42,789 nucleotides of DNA from Phycisphaerae bacterium. Lineage in GTDB: Bacteria > Planctomycetota > Phycisphaerae > UBA1845. Of this stretch, positions 18,501 to 26,498 are shown piece by piece; positions within the stretch are counted from its first letter, which is position 1, and each line of letters begins with the position of its first letter. The translations under genes were made by a program, and so were the position numbers. The stretch lies in the NCBI GenBank assembly GCA_029260135.1, contig JAJDDV010000010.1, positions 1-42,789 of the forward strand, written 5' to 3'. The notes under the pieces are model-generated. The model had not been told where the DNA came from. It saw only the letters and a list, made by a program, of their open reading frames with translations, and ran no database searches.

Positions 18501-20172
18501 TGAACCAGAGCGCGTCGTCCGAAGCGTTGTTGGTGAGCTGAAACGGCAGCGTCCCCGTCTTTCCGACCGTCGTACCGAGGACCTCGGTGATCTTGGGAAT
18601 CAGCTGCGATGCCGGAAGATGCGCTACGGCGATGACGATCGGCCCGACCTCTGACGGAACATCGAAGCGTTCGATCAACTCGCGAACGCTCGTGACACCT
18701 TCCCCGTCAGCAATGACGATGACCGAATTCTCCGCGGGATGAACCAGTAGCGTGATCCCGGCGGCCACAATCGGTGCCGCGGCCGCCTTACCGGGCCGGT
18801 TGCGCCGCGTTCGGGACTTCTTCGCTGGGGCGGGCGTTTCGCCGGGCGTCTGGGTGGCATCGAGAATCGCGCGAACCGTGCCTACCAGTTCCTGTGCGTC
18901 GGCATGTTCGACGGGAATGACGACGATATCCTGCTCCTCGTCATCGGTCCCGACGTCAATGTAGGGCAGGAAGGATTCGATCTCCTCGATCTTGGCCGCC
19001 ATGGCCCGAACGAGCAGATACCGCTGTTCGTCGTAGGGAATCATCAACACTCCCGGCGCAGTCACGGTCTCGAGCGGGTTGGGCTGTTTCGCCCCGCCGC
19101 GACGCTGCGGTGCGCGCGACCTTGGCGTGGGCGCGGCGGTAGCACCACCGGAATCGCTCATCAAGGTATCGAGCTTCTCCATGGCTTGGGACGGGAGAAT
19201 GTGCTCCAGCGCAAGCTTCTTGAAGATTCTCGGATCCTGAGTGCCCGTCGTGAGAATTTCCGCCAAGTCCACGTACTTCCGAATGTCCTTCACGAGCGCG
19301 AATATCGTAAACGCGTTCTGACCTTCAAGGGGCGTCCAGCGCACATAGTCCGGGAGGAAGTCGCGCACTTGACGAAGCATCTCGACCGAACCGGACGGCG
19401 TGTGAATCACAAGCGCCAGTTCATCGTCGGGAAGATTGGCCTCCCAGAGTTCATCGAGCGATTTAAACCACCGCGTCAGTGGGAGGTCGCGCGGGATGTC
19501 CGTCACCCGCAGCACGGAAAGATGGGTGGCCTCTCGTTTGATCCAATAGGGCTCGTGCGGTTTGTAGTTGAACAGCAGCATGCGAACGCGTGCGAGTGCC
19601 TCTTTGAACGACAGCTTCTCCGTCGTCACAAAATTGACTTTTCCATCCTTGGGCGTTTCGCCGAGCACACCCAGTCCGGTTTGTCGCGCGAAGCCTCCGA
19701 CGAGTTGGTCATACGTGCAATCCCGGCACGAGAAGGAGTAGGTCTTCTCCTCCGGCGGGACATCGTCCTGGAGCGGGTCGATCTTGATGTGGTTCGTTCC
19801 GCCGGGGGTCTTCTGGGCCGGATTCGGCGCCGCCGCCCCGGGGGCTGGACGCGGGGCGGCGACCGCACCTCGACCCGCCGGTGGCTGAGCCTGGCGCTGC
19901 TGCCCTGCTTTGCCCGGCGTCCGATTCTGTCGAGGGGCGCGTTGCTTGGAAGGAGGTGTGATCACGCGACTCGGACGATGCTTCGGTTTCTTGACGTCGT
20001 CCTGCTTCGGGTCCTCCTCGACCGTTTCCTTCTTCGGGGGTGCCGGATTCTGTGCGCGGACCGCCCGACCGTCCGTGAAACCGAACGCCAGGAAGAGGGT
20101 AACCGTCGCCGTCACGAGCGGTCTTGCGCCAAGCGTGCAGTTCATCGATGTCAACAGGGTTCGTAGGTTCAT
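12532..20172 (-). CDS. Giant exported protein of about 24 secretin N1-like repeats, no secretin barrel
   Basis: The protein has about 2546 residues from ATG 20172, which has GAGAGAAG just upstream and is followed by a signal peptide (PLVTATVTLFLAFGF ... AVRAQ). A Pro/Lys/Arg-rich linker follows, then an STN/N0-like domain at about residues 140-230 (YSFSCRDCTYDQLVGGFARQ). I count by eye about 24 repeats of the secretin N1 (NolW) type, 70-110 residues each, for example VIPVEHADAQELVGTVRAIL with a later 'ENSVIVIADGEGV' half, and ALQYADADAVAESINRIF. Many repeats hold a basic Gly/Pro/Arg loop. A Gln-rich tract lies at about 1455-1520. The C-terminus is a Ser/Arg tail ending RPRRRR. No secretin C-domain is present. 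It lies between the GspM-like and secretin genes, so it probably stacks with or extends the secretin in the periplasm (inference). Confidence 0.9.
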   Translation of the reverse strand: MNLRTLLTSMNCTLGARPLVTATVTLFLAFGFTDGRAVRAQNPAPPKKETVEEDPKQDDVKKPKHRPSRVITPPSKQRAPRQNRTPGKAGQQRQAQPPAGRGAVAAPRPAPGAAAPNPAQKTPGGTNHIKIDPLQDDVPPEEKTYSFSCRDCTYDQLVGGFARQTGLGVLGETPKDGKVNFVTTEKLSFKEALARVRMLLFNYKPHEPYWIKREATHLSVLRVTDIPRDLPLTRWFKSLDELWEANLPDDELALVIHTPSGSVEMLRQVRDFLPDYVRWTPLEGQNAFTIFALVKDIRKYVDLAEILTTGTQDPRIFKKLALEHILPSQAMEKLDTLMSDSGGATAAPTPRSRAPQRRGGAKQPNPLETVTAPGVLMIPYDEQRYLLVRAMAAKIEEIESFLPYIDVGTDDEEQDIVVIPVEHADAQELVGTVRAILDATQTPGETPAPAKKSRTRRNRPGKAAAAPIVAAGITLLVHPAENSVIVIADGEGVTSVRELIERFDVPSEVGPIVIAVAHLPASQLIPKITEVLGTTVGKTGTLPFQLTNNASDDALWFKGTERDLEKIREVVVLLDVAGDTPTLHIAELRFQKPSFVSNMLREMEEGGGGAALGKKGKGKARRAPQGKVSVSKFTANDEQNRLYILCTEPEWEDYQVIINQLESELGESAPFSKLMVNHGDPQAIMDQLVTLQSAEARTSGVRYALADGAILVFGARDQILDELRAIVAEIDQPVEIEQRSFEIRFADPADIKTAIETLVVGGSGGAAKRPRPRPAKAGQMPATGTVLPDLTMFQLGNRLVVRAIPATMVKVARLIAEFDVEEGGTVMKVYEDFPRGCNIEILADTLLSTIKPGIPRGPKTSGVKGTTSGDGPRFIPQPAVGRLVVLAQVDEFTEIEELMEVLRVGIPDTPNITEIIPLTAMNPDEAIELITPLLEMKAKELVAEGKLYEKPAEPGRPRTAQKPGTPGKMTEHFLLLPDARQQRVIIVAPKVLVDAAREFIKSFDHPGEDTAVFKTVVLNNSAPAEMVRTIKEMMGAPRRPRASKGKAAIPSQVFDAKKLSVVEAPGGGAVVLHGPREAVEKATEWIGHLDGMSSAGRDIKVFDIAHADIDTLGNLIVNVFDAPPQAGKRIPQRGRQAPSVVEDDDPFETEKVWTGPDLYMRADKVSQTLLVAAPAAKIAEIAEIVAQFDIDEGPVNAPDIPKFFYTLEHKDAMDASMELEFALSALWGASAELPTVDYLDFDNTLIVRYTDESRFDEIRDIIRERIDVAQPDPKRNKGIMSVQGLTAKQTALMMKLAHPDIDIRIEDISPSKEAEIDVEQLKPRKPTANRCVAPLAFERMANTLTLAALGQTDPADDDKSEDPFAKAVESMLAGEAPADSDDNSTESGERKVLTIRVNDKTGELYLEGPGSLIEDIPDWIEEIEEEVKDLEYPPDIRIYRVRFIDVFTAADILGEMFNATRQQRQQVQQQQRLQQQRARQQQQQQARQQQQAKGQPGQQQRGQQRGQQPQQQQQIAQLPAAAVRIYPNPRDRSLILRAEANQYPAILELLATIDQPQPINSDMKIFTLEKLNAADVESMLTEMLGLNARRPTRRASGGAAAGQRGRQGRTARSTPGAPEADYLPRTIMADVVTGTGKLGVDAKDIKISSNEETNTIIVMAPQVAIDFIGEIIQQLESEEIPERLTRYYELEHADASEIADQLDAKFGEGGGAVKARGSKGSAGRPGGKLNTPTFVPYPRLNLLTVMATQEQLDEIDGIVARLDLPSGDEEWNSITLVHADAASVASTLVQMFGGTGGATKGRRGAPQASAGRGPKFIGEEGKRMLLFAAAENLHQRIHDAVARLEADAADTMTLRVITLENAKPSDVAEAIEGAYGTSSSGRRGAPRQATGGQFTITSHDPSKRLFVRSDEAMFTDIEALAKTLDVPKTFAFEFRVYPLEYANAVDVLDQVNKLMQDYLRLLPPEQRGNMDAFSVDVNEQANALVVLGSPLVFGFLETNLPKIDNPATMAQDISTMMISLKTANAREVAQNINKLWAKRTTKSTQLPPVVEANPSLNMLIVRGTQEQLDEIKNEFVDPLEQESPLTLQTETIALQYADADAVAESINRIFEDKKRAVQGIGGQNQSALTFTVVVTPDVSTHQVIVQASEENMELVKARIAEIDREDIALRLAPRMKIYKLKYADPPGVAKIINEWGRAKTQSLQGRKGGSAMDVINAVAEPSTRTIVVTATESNHLIVQNLIDGLDDEKIAAVGEIVRVVPVLYGDANEMLTAMKEYLRKPGGSSRGGELAGDMRLSILTQSNAVVVSGSQEDVDRIEATIQELDLAGEEGVKPQIIQIQHAQAGEIAANLQEMFTTGARPRGQSAPVIIANEAANRLIVQAGPRDLSAIRSLIDQLDIEEESPPNYRLIQVASGVNVTDLAEKVEQTINESAQSAGGSDRRSRPLAIRVMPDTRSHSVILSGSPSLFDDAETMVRALEQMGPPGGQGIRMITLGRVPADEIQTLIDRLKGDSSGSRSGARRGSSRRSSPRSQSSRSQSSRPRRRR

Positions 20173-20274
20173 GATCGCTTCTCTCAATCGCACGTCAAAC
20201 GGTGCAACGCGCGTCCTGACAACTCTCCGGACGCCTTATGCACGCCGGCAGGAACGCACAACGCAGCGTTGTGT

Positions 20275-22122
20275 TCATTTGCCGGGAGCCTTGTCACTCT
20301 TGCCTTTCGACTTCTTGGTTTCCTGCCCCGCCGGCAGCTTGAGCTGCGACCCCGGCGACGCTTCCCGACGCTTCGCCGAACGCCCCGTCGCTGCCTTCGG
20401 CTTTGCCGTTCCGCGGCGCGGTGCGGGCTTCCGCGCGGCGCCGGTGTCCGGGCTCGGTCGCTTCGCAGCCGACCCCGGCTTCGTAGCCTTGGGCTTCTCC
20501 ACCGGTTTCGGCTTCGGTGCGGTCGGCCTCTTCGCGGCGTCCTCTGCCTCTTTCTCTGCGGCCTCCTTCGCTGCCGCCTCGTCAGCCGCCCGGTTCGCCT
20601 CAGCCCTCTCGGCAAGTCGCGTTTTGTCGCCTTCTGCCGCGGAGGCCAGCCAGGGATGTTCCGCCGCAGCATCGGGCGTAACCGCGATGTCCTTGTCCAG
20701 CCATCCTCCGATCGGATAGATGAAGTACCCGTCCATTCTACGGACAAGCCCACCTGTCGGGTGCACGAAAATGAGCTCTCCGCCGTCGAAGTCGTCACCG
20801 ACGGCGTAGTACTCGGCCTGCTTGCTCTTGTTGTTGTAGACCATCACTTCATCGAGGCGATGCTCGCCGGCGCTCTGCAGCAGTGCCATCCGAAGTTGTT
20901 GGTACTTTCTCTGCTTCCAGCGCGTCTTGCTGATGGAAACGAGTACCGTGCCCGTGGCCGTCGCACCGGTTCCATCCGTAACCGAAATCGTGAACGTCTC
21001 GGTGAAGGCCTGGGACGTATCCAAATCGGTCATCGCACGGTTGGGCGTACGTAGCCTCTGCTTCGGTGACCACACATACTTGTAGACGCCGTCGCCACCG
21101 ATCGCCGTCGCGGTCAGCGATGCCCGCTTGCCTTCCTCCACGTTCACCGTGGGCCCGGCCTGTACGGTGAGCGGTCCGGCGGGTGCGCGCTCGGCTACCC
21201 TTGGTGCGGCCTTGACGGTCACCGTGACGGACGCTGTAGCCGTCTTTCCGGTTCCATCCGTCACCGTAGCAATGTAGTTCTGCGTACGGGCATCGGCGGT
21301 GCCGACCTCGGTCGTCGCCTTGCCCGGCGTCTTAAGTCCCTCGCTTGGCGTCCATTGGAAGGTGTACGTACCGTCCCCACCGCTGGCGGAGGCCGTGATC
21401 GACGCTCGCTGTCCGATCTGTACGTTCACGGGTCGACCGACCTGGACCCGTAGCGGCACGGGAGGCACAAACGCCCAGAAGGGCTTGGCGTCCCAGATCG
21501 AGCCGAAGTCTCGATCGGCGTGGCGGACGAACAGCTCGGGCTGCGCAAGGTCTTCGTCTTGGAGGCGCGAGTCGAAGATCCTGTCCTGGGGAAGCACGCG
21601 GATCTCCATCGGCATCGTCAAGCTGACCCGCTGCTGTTTCTTGCCCCGACCCCGCGATCTGAGCGGCGACATCTTGACGTTCTCGACCCGAAGGAGATGC
21701 GGAAGCTCGGCGACGTCTCTCATGAACCCCACAGCGGCCTCCAGCGGGCCAGCCGCTTTGACCACCACGCGCATCCGAAGCACATCCGTCTTTCCGACGC
21801 GCGTCGGTTTCGTGCGCGACACCTGCATGTCCTGCAACTGGTGCTTTTCGATCAGCGTGTTGAGTCGAGCGCGAACATCCGTCTCGACTCGACCCACATC
21901 CATGCTGCCCAAACGCGCCGCGTAATCGCGATACATTCGCTTTCCGCGATCCACGCGATCCGCGAGGTCCTCCAGCTCGGTCAGCCTCACGCGCCTCTCC
22001 TCGATCCGCTGATCGATGCTCAGCGCGGGCTCGATCCACACCGGATAGACGACACGGTCGACCAGCCCGTAAACGACCAGAAGCCCAAAGCCGCCCGCCA
22101 TCATTTTCGATCGTCGATTCAT
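20275..22122 (-). CDS. gspM: GspM/PilO-like protein with two PKD repeats and a possible GspC-like region
   Basis: The protein has 615 residues. It has an N-terminal membrane helix (about 8-27), a coiled coil (about 35-65), and a PilO/GspM ferredoxin-like domain (about 75-180). Two PKD/Ig-like repeats follow (about 225-303 and 318-398: GGDGTYTFQWTPSEGLKTPG and GGDGVYKYVWSPKQRLRTPN). A domain at 405-475 (LDEVMVYNNKSKQAEYYAVG, then GGELIFVHPTGGLVRRMDGY) resembles the homology region of GspC or PilP. The tail is Lys/Ala/Pro-rich. GspM is the bitopic platform partner of GspL, and GspC links the platform to the secretin N0 domain. The gene lies 32 bases after gspL and about 100 before the giant N-repeat gene. 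The GspM call is good; the GspC-like part is tentative. Confidence 0.78.
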   Translation of the reverse strand: MNRRSKMMAGGFGLLVVYGLVDRVVYPVWIEPALSIDQRIEERRVRLTELEDLADRVDRGKRMYRDYAARLGSMDVGRVETDVRARLNTLIEKHQLQDMQVSRTKPTRVGKTDVLRMRVVVKAAGPLEAAVGFMRDVAELPHLLRVENVKMSPLRSRGRGKKQQRVSLTMPMEIRVLPQDRIFDSRLQDEDLAQPELFVRHADRDFGSIWDAKPFWAFVPPVPLRVQVGRPVNVQIGQRASITASASGGDGTYTFQWTPSEGLKTPGKATTEVGTADARTQNYIATVTDGTGKTATASVTVTVKAAPRVAERAPAGPLTVQAGPTVNVEEGKRASLTATAIGGDGVYKYVWSPKQRLRTPNRAMTDLDTSQAFTETFTISVTDGTGATATGTVLVSISKTRWKQRKYQQLRMALLQSAGEHRLDEVMVYNNKSKQAEYYAVGDDFDGGELIFVHPTGGLVRRMDGYFIYPIGGWLDKDIAVTPDAAAEHPWLASAAEGDKTRLAERAEANRAADEAAAKEAAEKEAEDAAKRPTAPKPKPVEKPKATKPGSAAKRPSPDTGAARKPAPRRGTAKPKAATGRSAKRREASPGSQLKLPAGQETKKSKGKSDKAPGK

Positions 22123-22154
22123 CGTTTCTACACTGCCCGTACGGTCATACGGAA

Positions 22155-23759
22155 CTAGCCGCCGGACGACCGTTTCGAGCTCTTTTCCTTCGGGGACCGG
22201 TCATCCATTACCTGGATCTTCAAGTCCTGATAGTACGGATACTTCTCGCCCTTCTTCTCGGTCTGCGGTCCAATCCCGCAATCGAAACGCGGTTCAGTCC
22301 GCCCGTCGCGCCGATACGAACGCAGCGCCCGGACGATGTTCGTCGGCGTATCGCGGTCCGCCGTCCGGGTCTTCAGGGTGATCCGACCCTCCTTTTGATT
22401 CATGTCGATCTGATTCAGGACGATCTCCTGATTCGACGGCAGCAGTGCAATGATCTCGTACAAAACGTCGACCCAAATCTGCTGGTCCTCGTCGAACGCG
22501 ACAATCTGGTCCACGACCTTGAGAAAGCGCTCGTTCGCCCGTTCATCTCGCTCCAGCCCCGCGATCTGTTTCTCGACTTCCGCGAGCGTATCGCGGCCAG
22601 GTTTTGTGTACTGCGCGAAGGCCACGCCAACGGCCGCAACGAACAAGACCACCACCGCCGCGAGGAGTGGCGCACGCTTCAGGCGTTCCTGCGCTGCCGA
22701 TACCGTCCGTTTTGGATGAAGGAAATCAAAGGAGAGCTTCTCGTCATCGGTGTATCCAAGAACCAGACCCAACGACGCGGCAAACGCCGACGCCGACGCA
22801 CCTTCGTCCGGTTCCCAGCCAAATGAGGTCGCGGGATTGTAGAGCTGCGTGCTGACGTGCATCCGCTTCTGGATCGCCTCGGCCAACGCCTCTTCAACGC
22901 CGACGTCACCGCCAACAATCACATGGTCGATGACGGCTCCCGGATCACCCGCCCGAAAGGCCTCGATCGATCGTGTCACCTCGAGCACCAGACCGCTGAT
23001 GTTGCGGACGGCGCTCGAGGAATCGGAGGCGGAACGTTCAGACCCTTCACCCGCCTCACCCGGTTGGGCGGACTCTTCTCGCGTGATCGACAACACCGGG
23101 CTGTCGTCGCCGCCACGTGGAATCGTTACTGACGCTGACCGCGAAAAGGAAAGCGCCCCCTTGCGCAGGACGTCGATTTCCATGAACGTCGGCCGAACAT
23201 CGATGAACACGACGCGCTCGGGCATCGCATGTTCGAGCAGCGCGCCAACCGCCACCTGGTTGGCAAAGGGCCGAAGTCCGACGTGGTCCAGCTTCAGTCC
23301 CCCCGCGTGGAACGTCGCTTCAATCTGCTCGAGTTGTTCTCGTCGAACAGCCGCCACCAGAACATCACCCGACGGAACGTTGCGATCGTGGAGGGCCACG
23401 GTGAAGTCGACCACCGCATCCGAAACCGGAAACGGCAACTCCTTGGCGATCTGGATCTCCACCATTCCCGGCAGCCCATCCATTTGCGTGGTGGGAAGCG
23501 CCAATGTCTTCAGGATCGCCTGGTCTCGAGGAACGTCGACGATGGCATGTCGCGTCGTGATGCCCTCTTGATCGAGCGTTCGCCGAATGAGGCGACCCAT
23601 CTGCTCCGGATCATCCGGCGAGGTCTCGGACGGTACCGCGACCGCCAGAAGTTTGTCGATCTTGATGCCTCGCTTGCCGATCAGCGCATGGACGATCCGC
23701 AGGGTTCGCGGATCCCAGTCCACGGCGACGATTTTCTTGGGCCGATTGTTACCGGGCAC
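22155..23759 (-). CDS. gspL: GspL-type protein (PilM-PilN fusion)
   Basis: The protein has 534 residues. The cytoplasmic N-terminal part is PilM/actin-like (KIVAVDWDPRTLRIVHALIG, AIVDVPRDQAILKTLALP, VVFIDVRPTFMEIDVL, VIVGGDVGVEEALAEAI). One membrane helix lies at about 368-388 (LLAAVVVLFVAAVGVAFAQY). A PilN/GspL ferredoxin-like periplasmic domain follows (ILYEIIALLPSN-type segment at about 430). GspL recruits the GspE ATPase to the inner-membrane platform, and its partner gspM is next. The GTG start at 23759 has GGAGAGG upstream and overlaps gspK by 11 bases. A Ser/Glu-rich insert near 225-250 splits the actin-like fold. No GspE gene is present in the window for it to bind. Confidence 0.85.
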   Translation of the reverse strand: MPGNNRPKKIVAVDWDPRTLRIVHALIGKRGIKIDKLLAVAVPSETSPDDPEQMGRLIRRTLDQEGITTRHAIVDVPRDQAILKTLALPTTQMDGLPGMVEIQIAKELPFPVSDAVVDFTVALHDRNVPSGDVLVAAVRREQLEQIEATFHAGGLKLDHVGLRPFANQVAVGALLEHAMPERVVFIDVRPTFMEIDVLRKGALSFSRSASVTIPRGGDDSPVLSITREESAQPGEAGEGSERSASDSSSAVRNISGLVLEVTRSIEAFRAGDPGAVIDHVIVGGDVGVEEALAEAIQKRMHVSTQLYNPATSFGWEPDEGASASAFAASLGLVLGYTDDEKLSFDFLHPKRTVSAAQERLKRAPLLAAVVVLFVAAVGVAFAQYTKPGRDTLAEVEKQIAGLERDERANERFLKVVDQIVAFDEDQQIWVDVLYEIIALLPSNQEIVLNQIDMNQKEGRITLKTRTADRDTPTNIVRALRSYRRDGRTEPRFDCGIGPQTEKKGEKYPYYQDLKIQVMDDRSPKEKSSKRSSGG

Positions 23760-25422
23760 GTTGCCTCTCCAAATCCGACTCGCGTATCGGGAAATGACCG
23801 CCTAGATAGGACAGATCCCGATAGTAAACAGTCTGTGCGAACGGACCCACCAGGTCGATGACCACGTGAAGACGCGTCACCATCCCCATATGGTCCGCGT
23901 ATCCCAGCACGTCGACCGTAAACTGCTGTCCGCGCGCTGTGATCGACGGTGCGATCCGGTCAAACGTCTCCAGATCCAGCACATCCTCCGCGATGAGCCA
24001 CGCCGGCGTCGATTTCGCGTCCGGTCCCAGTCGCTCACGCACTTCCAGAATCCCGCTGATCTGCTCATCCGACAGCCCATCCAGGAGCCGCAAAACGAGC
24101 CGAGGGGCCGTATTGATGTTGATCAGCCCCGCGAGGGTCTCCTGCTGCGGCGGAACAATCGTTGTGCGATCCATGAGGATCGCGAGGTGTTCCGCCGTGA
24201 TCGGACTCGGTTGGGGCTGTCCGTCAATCGTACGGTCTAGCATCAGCGACGCTGGTGATCGAATCGGCCCCGAAGCCCCTTCCCCACCAATCGATTCCTC
24301 CCCACGCTGAGGGTCGTTTTCACCTTCCTCTAAACCCCCCGATTCCTCCCCGCCTTCACCCGCCGGCGACCCCTCATCACCTTCCTCATCGCCCCCCTCG
24401 CTACCAGTACTACCACCAGGGTTGCTACCTGGCTGTGCTGGTCCGCGGGGCCCGCTCCCAGTCCTGTTATCACCGCTCGGGGCCTGCCCGCCGCTCTTCG
24501 AGGCCTTCACGACGTAGTCCACGACGCCCGGATCATCCGGAAAAACCGTTGTCAGCTCGGCTCGAACGGTCGTTTCGTCGCCGAGGAGATAGACGCGGCG
24601 CCGGTTCTCGTTGCTGACGTTGGTTTCCTCCGACAGGACGGTGATGTACGGATACAGCCCGCGATTGAGCTGCTGGTCTTCGTTGTCCGGAGGAAACGAC
24701 TCGTCACCGTCGTCCTCGTTCGGCGTCAGAAGTCCGTTTCGGTCGTAGTCCTCGCCGTAGAGAATCTGAGCCGTCACCCCCTTGACCAGCAGCAGCTCCT
24801 CGACCGTATCGAACGGACCGTTCTTGACCCGGTAGGGCTTGGGCAACCGGCGATAGTACTCGCCCTCGGTGTCCTTGGCCTCGCCGCGCGGCAAGGAGTC
24901 CTTGTCGCGCCAATCCAGAATGGCATCGCTAATGTGCTGCGGAACGAGCTCTTCGTCACCCTCGACGACCCGCTGGATGAGCCGTCGAATCTGCCCCTCC
25001 GTCGCCGTATTGAGATTCAGCTTCGACGCCTCGTCGGTGATGCCGAAGCGAATGTAGTCCTCGTCATCGGTCGGATCATCGGCGACAATGCTGAACCGGA
25101 ACGTCATCGTGTCTTCGTCGTTGAACTCGTCGTTGGTTCCCCACATCGTTTCGTCGGCCTCGTGTCCCCACACGATGATGCGGTGCAACTCGTCGATATT
25201 GTTGTACCAGAGGTCCATGTCGAAACGCGACTCCAGCAACATGCGCTTTACGCGATCCAGACCCGCCTCCGCCGCCAGTCGCGTCTGAAGTCGCAGCTCC
25301 ATGGCCCGACTCGACGCGAGATCGGCATTCACCCGAAACGAGAACATCGCCACGAGCAGCCCCAGGAGAACCAGGATAAGTAGGACGACTGGAAGGATGA
25401 CACCGTGTCGCGTCCGTGTCAT
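23749..25422 (-). CDS. gspK: GspK minor pseudopilin
   Basis: The protein has about 557 residues from ATG 25422, which overlaps the gspJ stop as ATGA. The prepilin N-terminus is RTRHG/VILPVVLLILVLLG, with Gly at -1 and no Glu at +5, both usual for GspK. SAM-like helical parts follow (LNLNTATEGQIRRLIQRVVE, INTAPRLVLRLLDGLSDEQI), matching the GspK alpha-domain. It is much longer than a typical GspK of about 320 residues. One cause is a very acidic, low-complexity Gly/Ser/Glu linker at about 305-380. GspK caps the pseudopilus tip with GspI and GspJ. Confidence 0.88.
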   Translation of the reverse strand: MTRTRHGVILPVVLLILVLLGLLVAMFSFRVNADLASSRAMELRLQTRLAAEAGLDRVKRMLLESRFDMDLWYNNIDELHRIIVWGHEADETMWGTNDEFNDEDTMTFRFSIVADDPTDDEDYIRFGITDEASKLNLNTATEGQIRRLIQRVVEGDEELVPQHISDAILDWRDKDSLPRGEAKDTEGEYYRRLPKPYRVKNGPFDTVEELLLVKGVTAQILYGEDYDRNGLLTPNEDDGDESFPPDNEDQQLNRGLYPYITVLSEETNVSNENRRRVYLLGDETTVRAELTTVFPDDPGVVDYVVKASKSGGQAPSGDNRTGSGPRGPAQPGSNPGGSTGSEGGDEEGDEGSPAGEGGEESGGLEEGENDPQRGEESIGGEGASGPIRSPASLMLDRTIDGQPQPSPITAEHLAILMDRTTIVPPQQETLAGLININTAPRLVLRLLDGLSDEQISGILEVRERLGPDAKSTPAWLIAEDVLDLETFDRIAPSITARGQQFTVDVLGYADHMGMVTRLHVVIDLVGPFAQTVYYRDLSYLGGHFPIRESDLERQRAR

Positions 25423-26498
25423 TGCTCCTCCTCCGCGCCGTCTTCTTCCTCCTTGCCGCTGAGCTCTTCGACGAACGACTGCGTTTCCCGGCTGACCCGC
25501 GATCTGAAGAGCGGATCGGCCTGAGGGATGCGCACCACCATCGATAACTGATCCGCCGCTAGGGGTACACATTCCACCGGGTCCTGGTTGCGGCAGGTAC
25601 AGAACTCCTCGTTGATCTCCCCCGGTGAGAGTCGCCGCGGATTATTCGGATCCTCCTCGATTTCCTCGTCCTCTTCGCTCTCCGTCACCATCGATGCCTC
25701 GCCGAACGGCGGACGAATGTCGTAGCCGATCGTCACCTCGACAAGCTGCGGAAGCGGGTTTTCTCCGGTGATCTCCCAGTCATCCCACCAGCTGTGCCCG
25801 TCGTAATAGCAGAACCGAAGATAGCGAATCTCAGGGGCGTACAGTTCTTCCCAGTCGATCTGAGGCCCGAGTCCGCCTGCCTCCGCATCCTCTTCCAGCT
25901 CTTCGTCTTCAGGAAACAGTGTCTCGTCAAGGCTGGACTCATCGACCAGGTCACCGGAGAGATCCTCACCCACACCCAGCGGCTGTTGCTCATCACCTTC
26001 GACCACCTGCAACGCCGCCTTGGCATCGGGTCGGGGGATCAGAATCTCCACACGTGCCAGCCCGAGTGGAAGTTCGTACCCGTCCTCGTGAAGAATCTCC
26101 TCGTGCTTGGCGATCTTGTACTCCACTTTCGTCAGGTCGTATTGACCCGCGACCGGCTCGTCTCGCAACAACCGCTCGATGCTTCTTACATCGCGCGGGA
26201 CACGATAGGACGATAACCAGATTCGTTCCGCCTCTCCCCGAATGCCCACACGGTTGTCAATCGTCACCGACGCGGCCTGGCGAATCTCCGTCGCCATCCG
26301 ATCGAGCAACACGCGCGACAACCGAAGTCGACCGGCGGCGTCCGTCCCCTCCCGGCTCGTCTCCAGCGACGACGAATAGAACCAGAACGTCATCGACGAA
26401 ACGACGACGAGCACGCTCATCGCGAGCACAACCTCGAGCAACGTGACAGCGCGATAAGCGCGTGCGACGCCGATCATGGGCGGACGGCATTTCATCAC
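25419..26498 (-). CDS. gspJ: GspJ-like minor pseudopilin
   Basis: The protein has 359 residues. The prepilin signal reads YRA/VTLLEVVLAMSVLVVVSS, with Ala at -1 and Glu at +5. The following segment (RLSRVLLDRMATEIRQA) and the beta-rich domain (VEYKIAKHEEILHEDGYELP, IRYLRFCYYDGHSWWDDWEI) fit GspJ. The GTG start overlaps the gspI stop (GTGA) and its own stop overlaps gspK (ATGA), so it is translationally coupled on both sides. Two acidic inserts (for example DETLFPEDEELEEDAEAG) make it longer than typical GspJ of about 200 residues. Confidence 0.85.
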   Translation of the reverse strand: MMKCRPPMIGVARAYRAVTLLEVVLAMSVLVVVSSMTFWFYSSSLETSREGTDAAGRLRLSRVLLDRMATEIRQAASVTIDNRVGIRGEAERIWLSSYRVPRDVRSIERLLRDEPVAGQYDLTKVEYKIAKHEEILHEDGYELPLGLARVEILIPRPDAKAALQVVEGDEQQPLGVGEDLSGDLVDESSLDETLFPEDEELEEDAEAGGLGPQIDWEELYAPEIRYLRFCYYDGHSWWDDWEITGENPLPQLVEVTIGYDIRPPFGEASMVTESEEDEEIEEDPNNPRRLSPGEINEEFCTCRNQDPVECVPLAADQLSMVVRIPQADPLFRSRVSRETQSFVEELSGKEEEDGAEEEQ

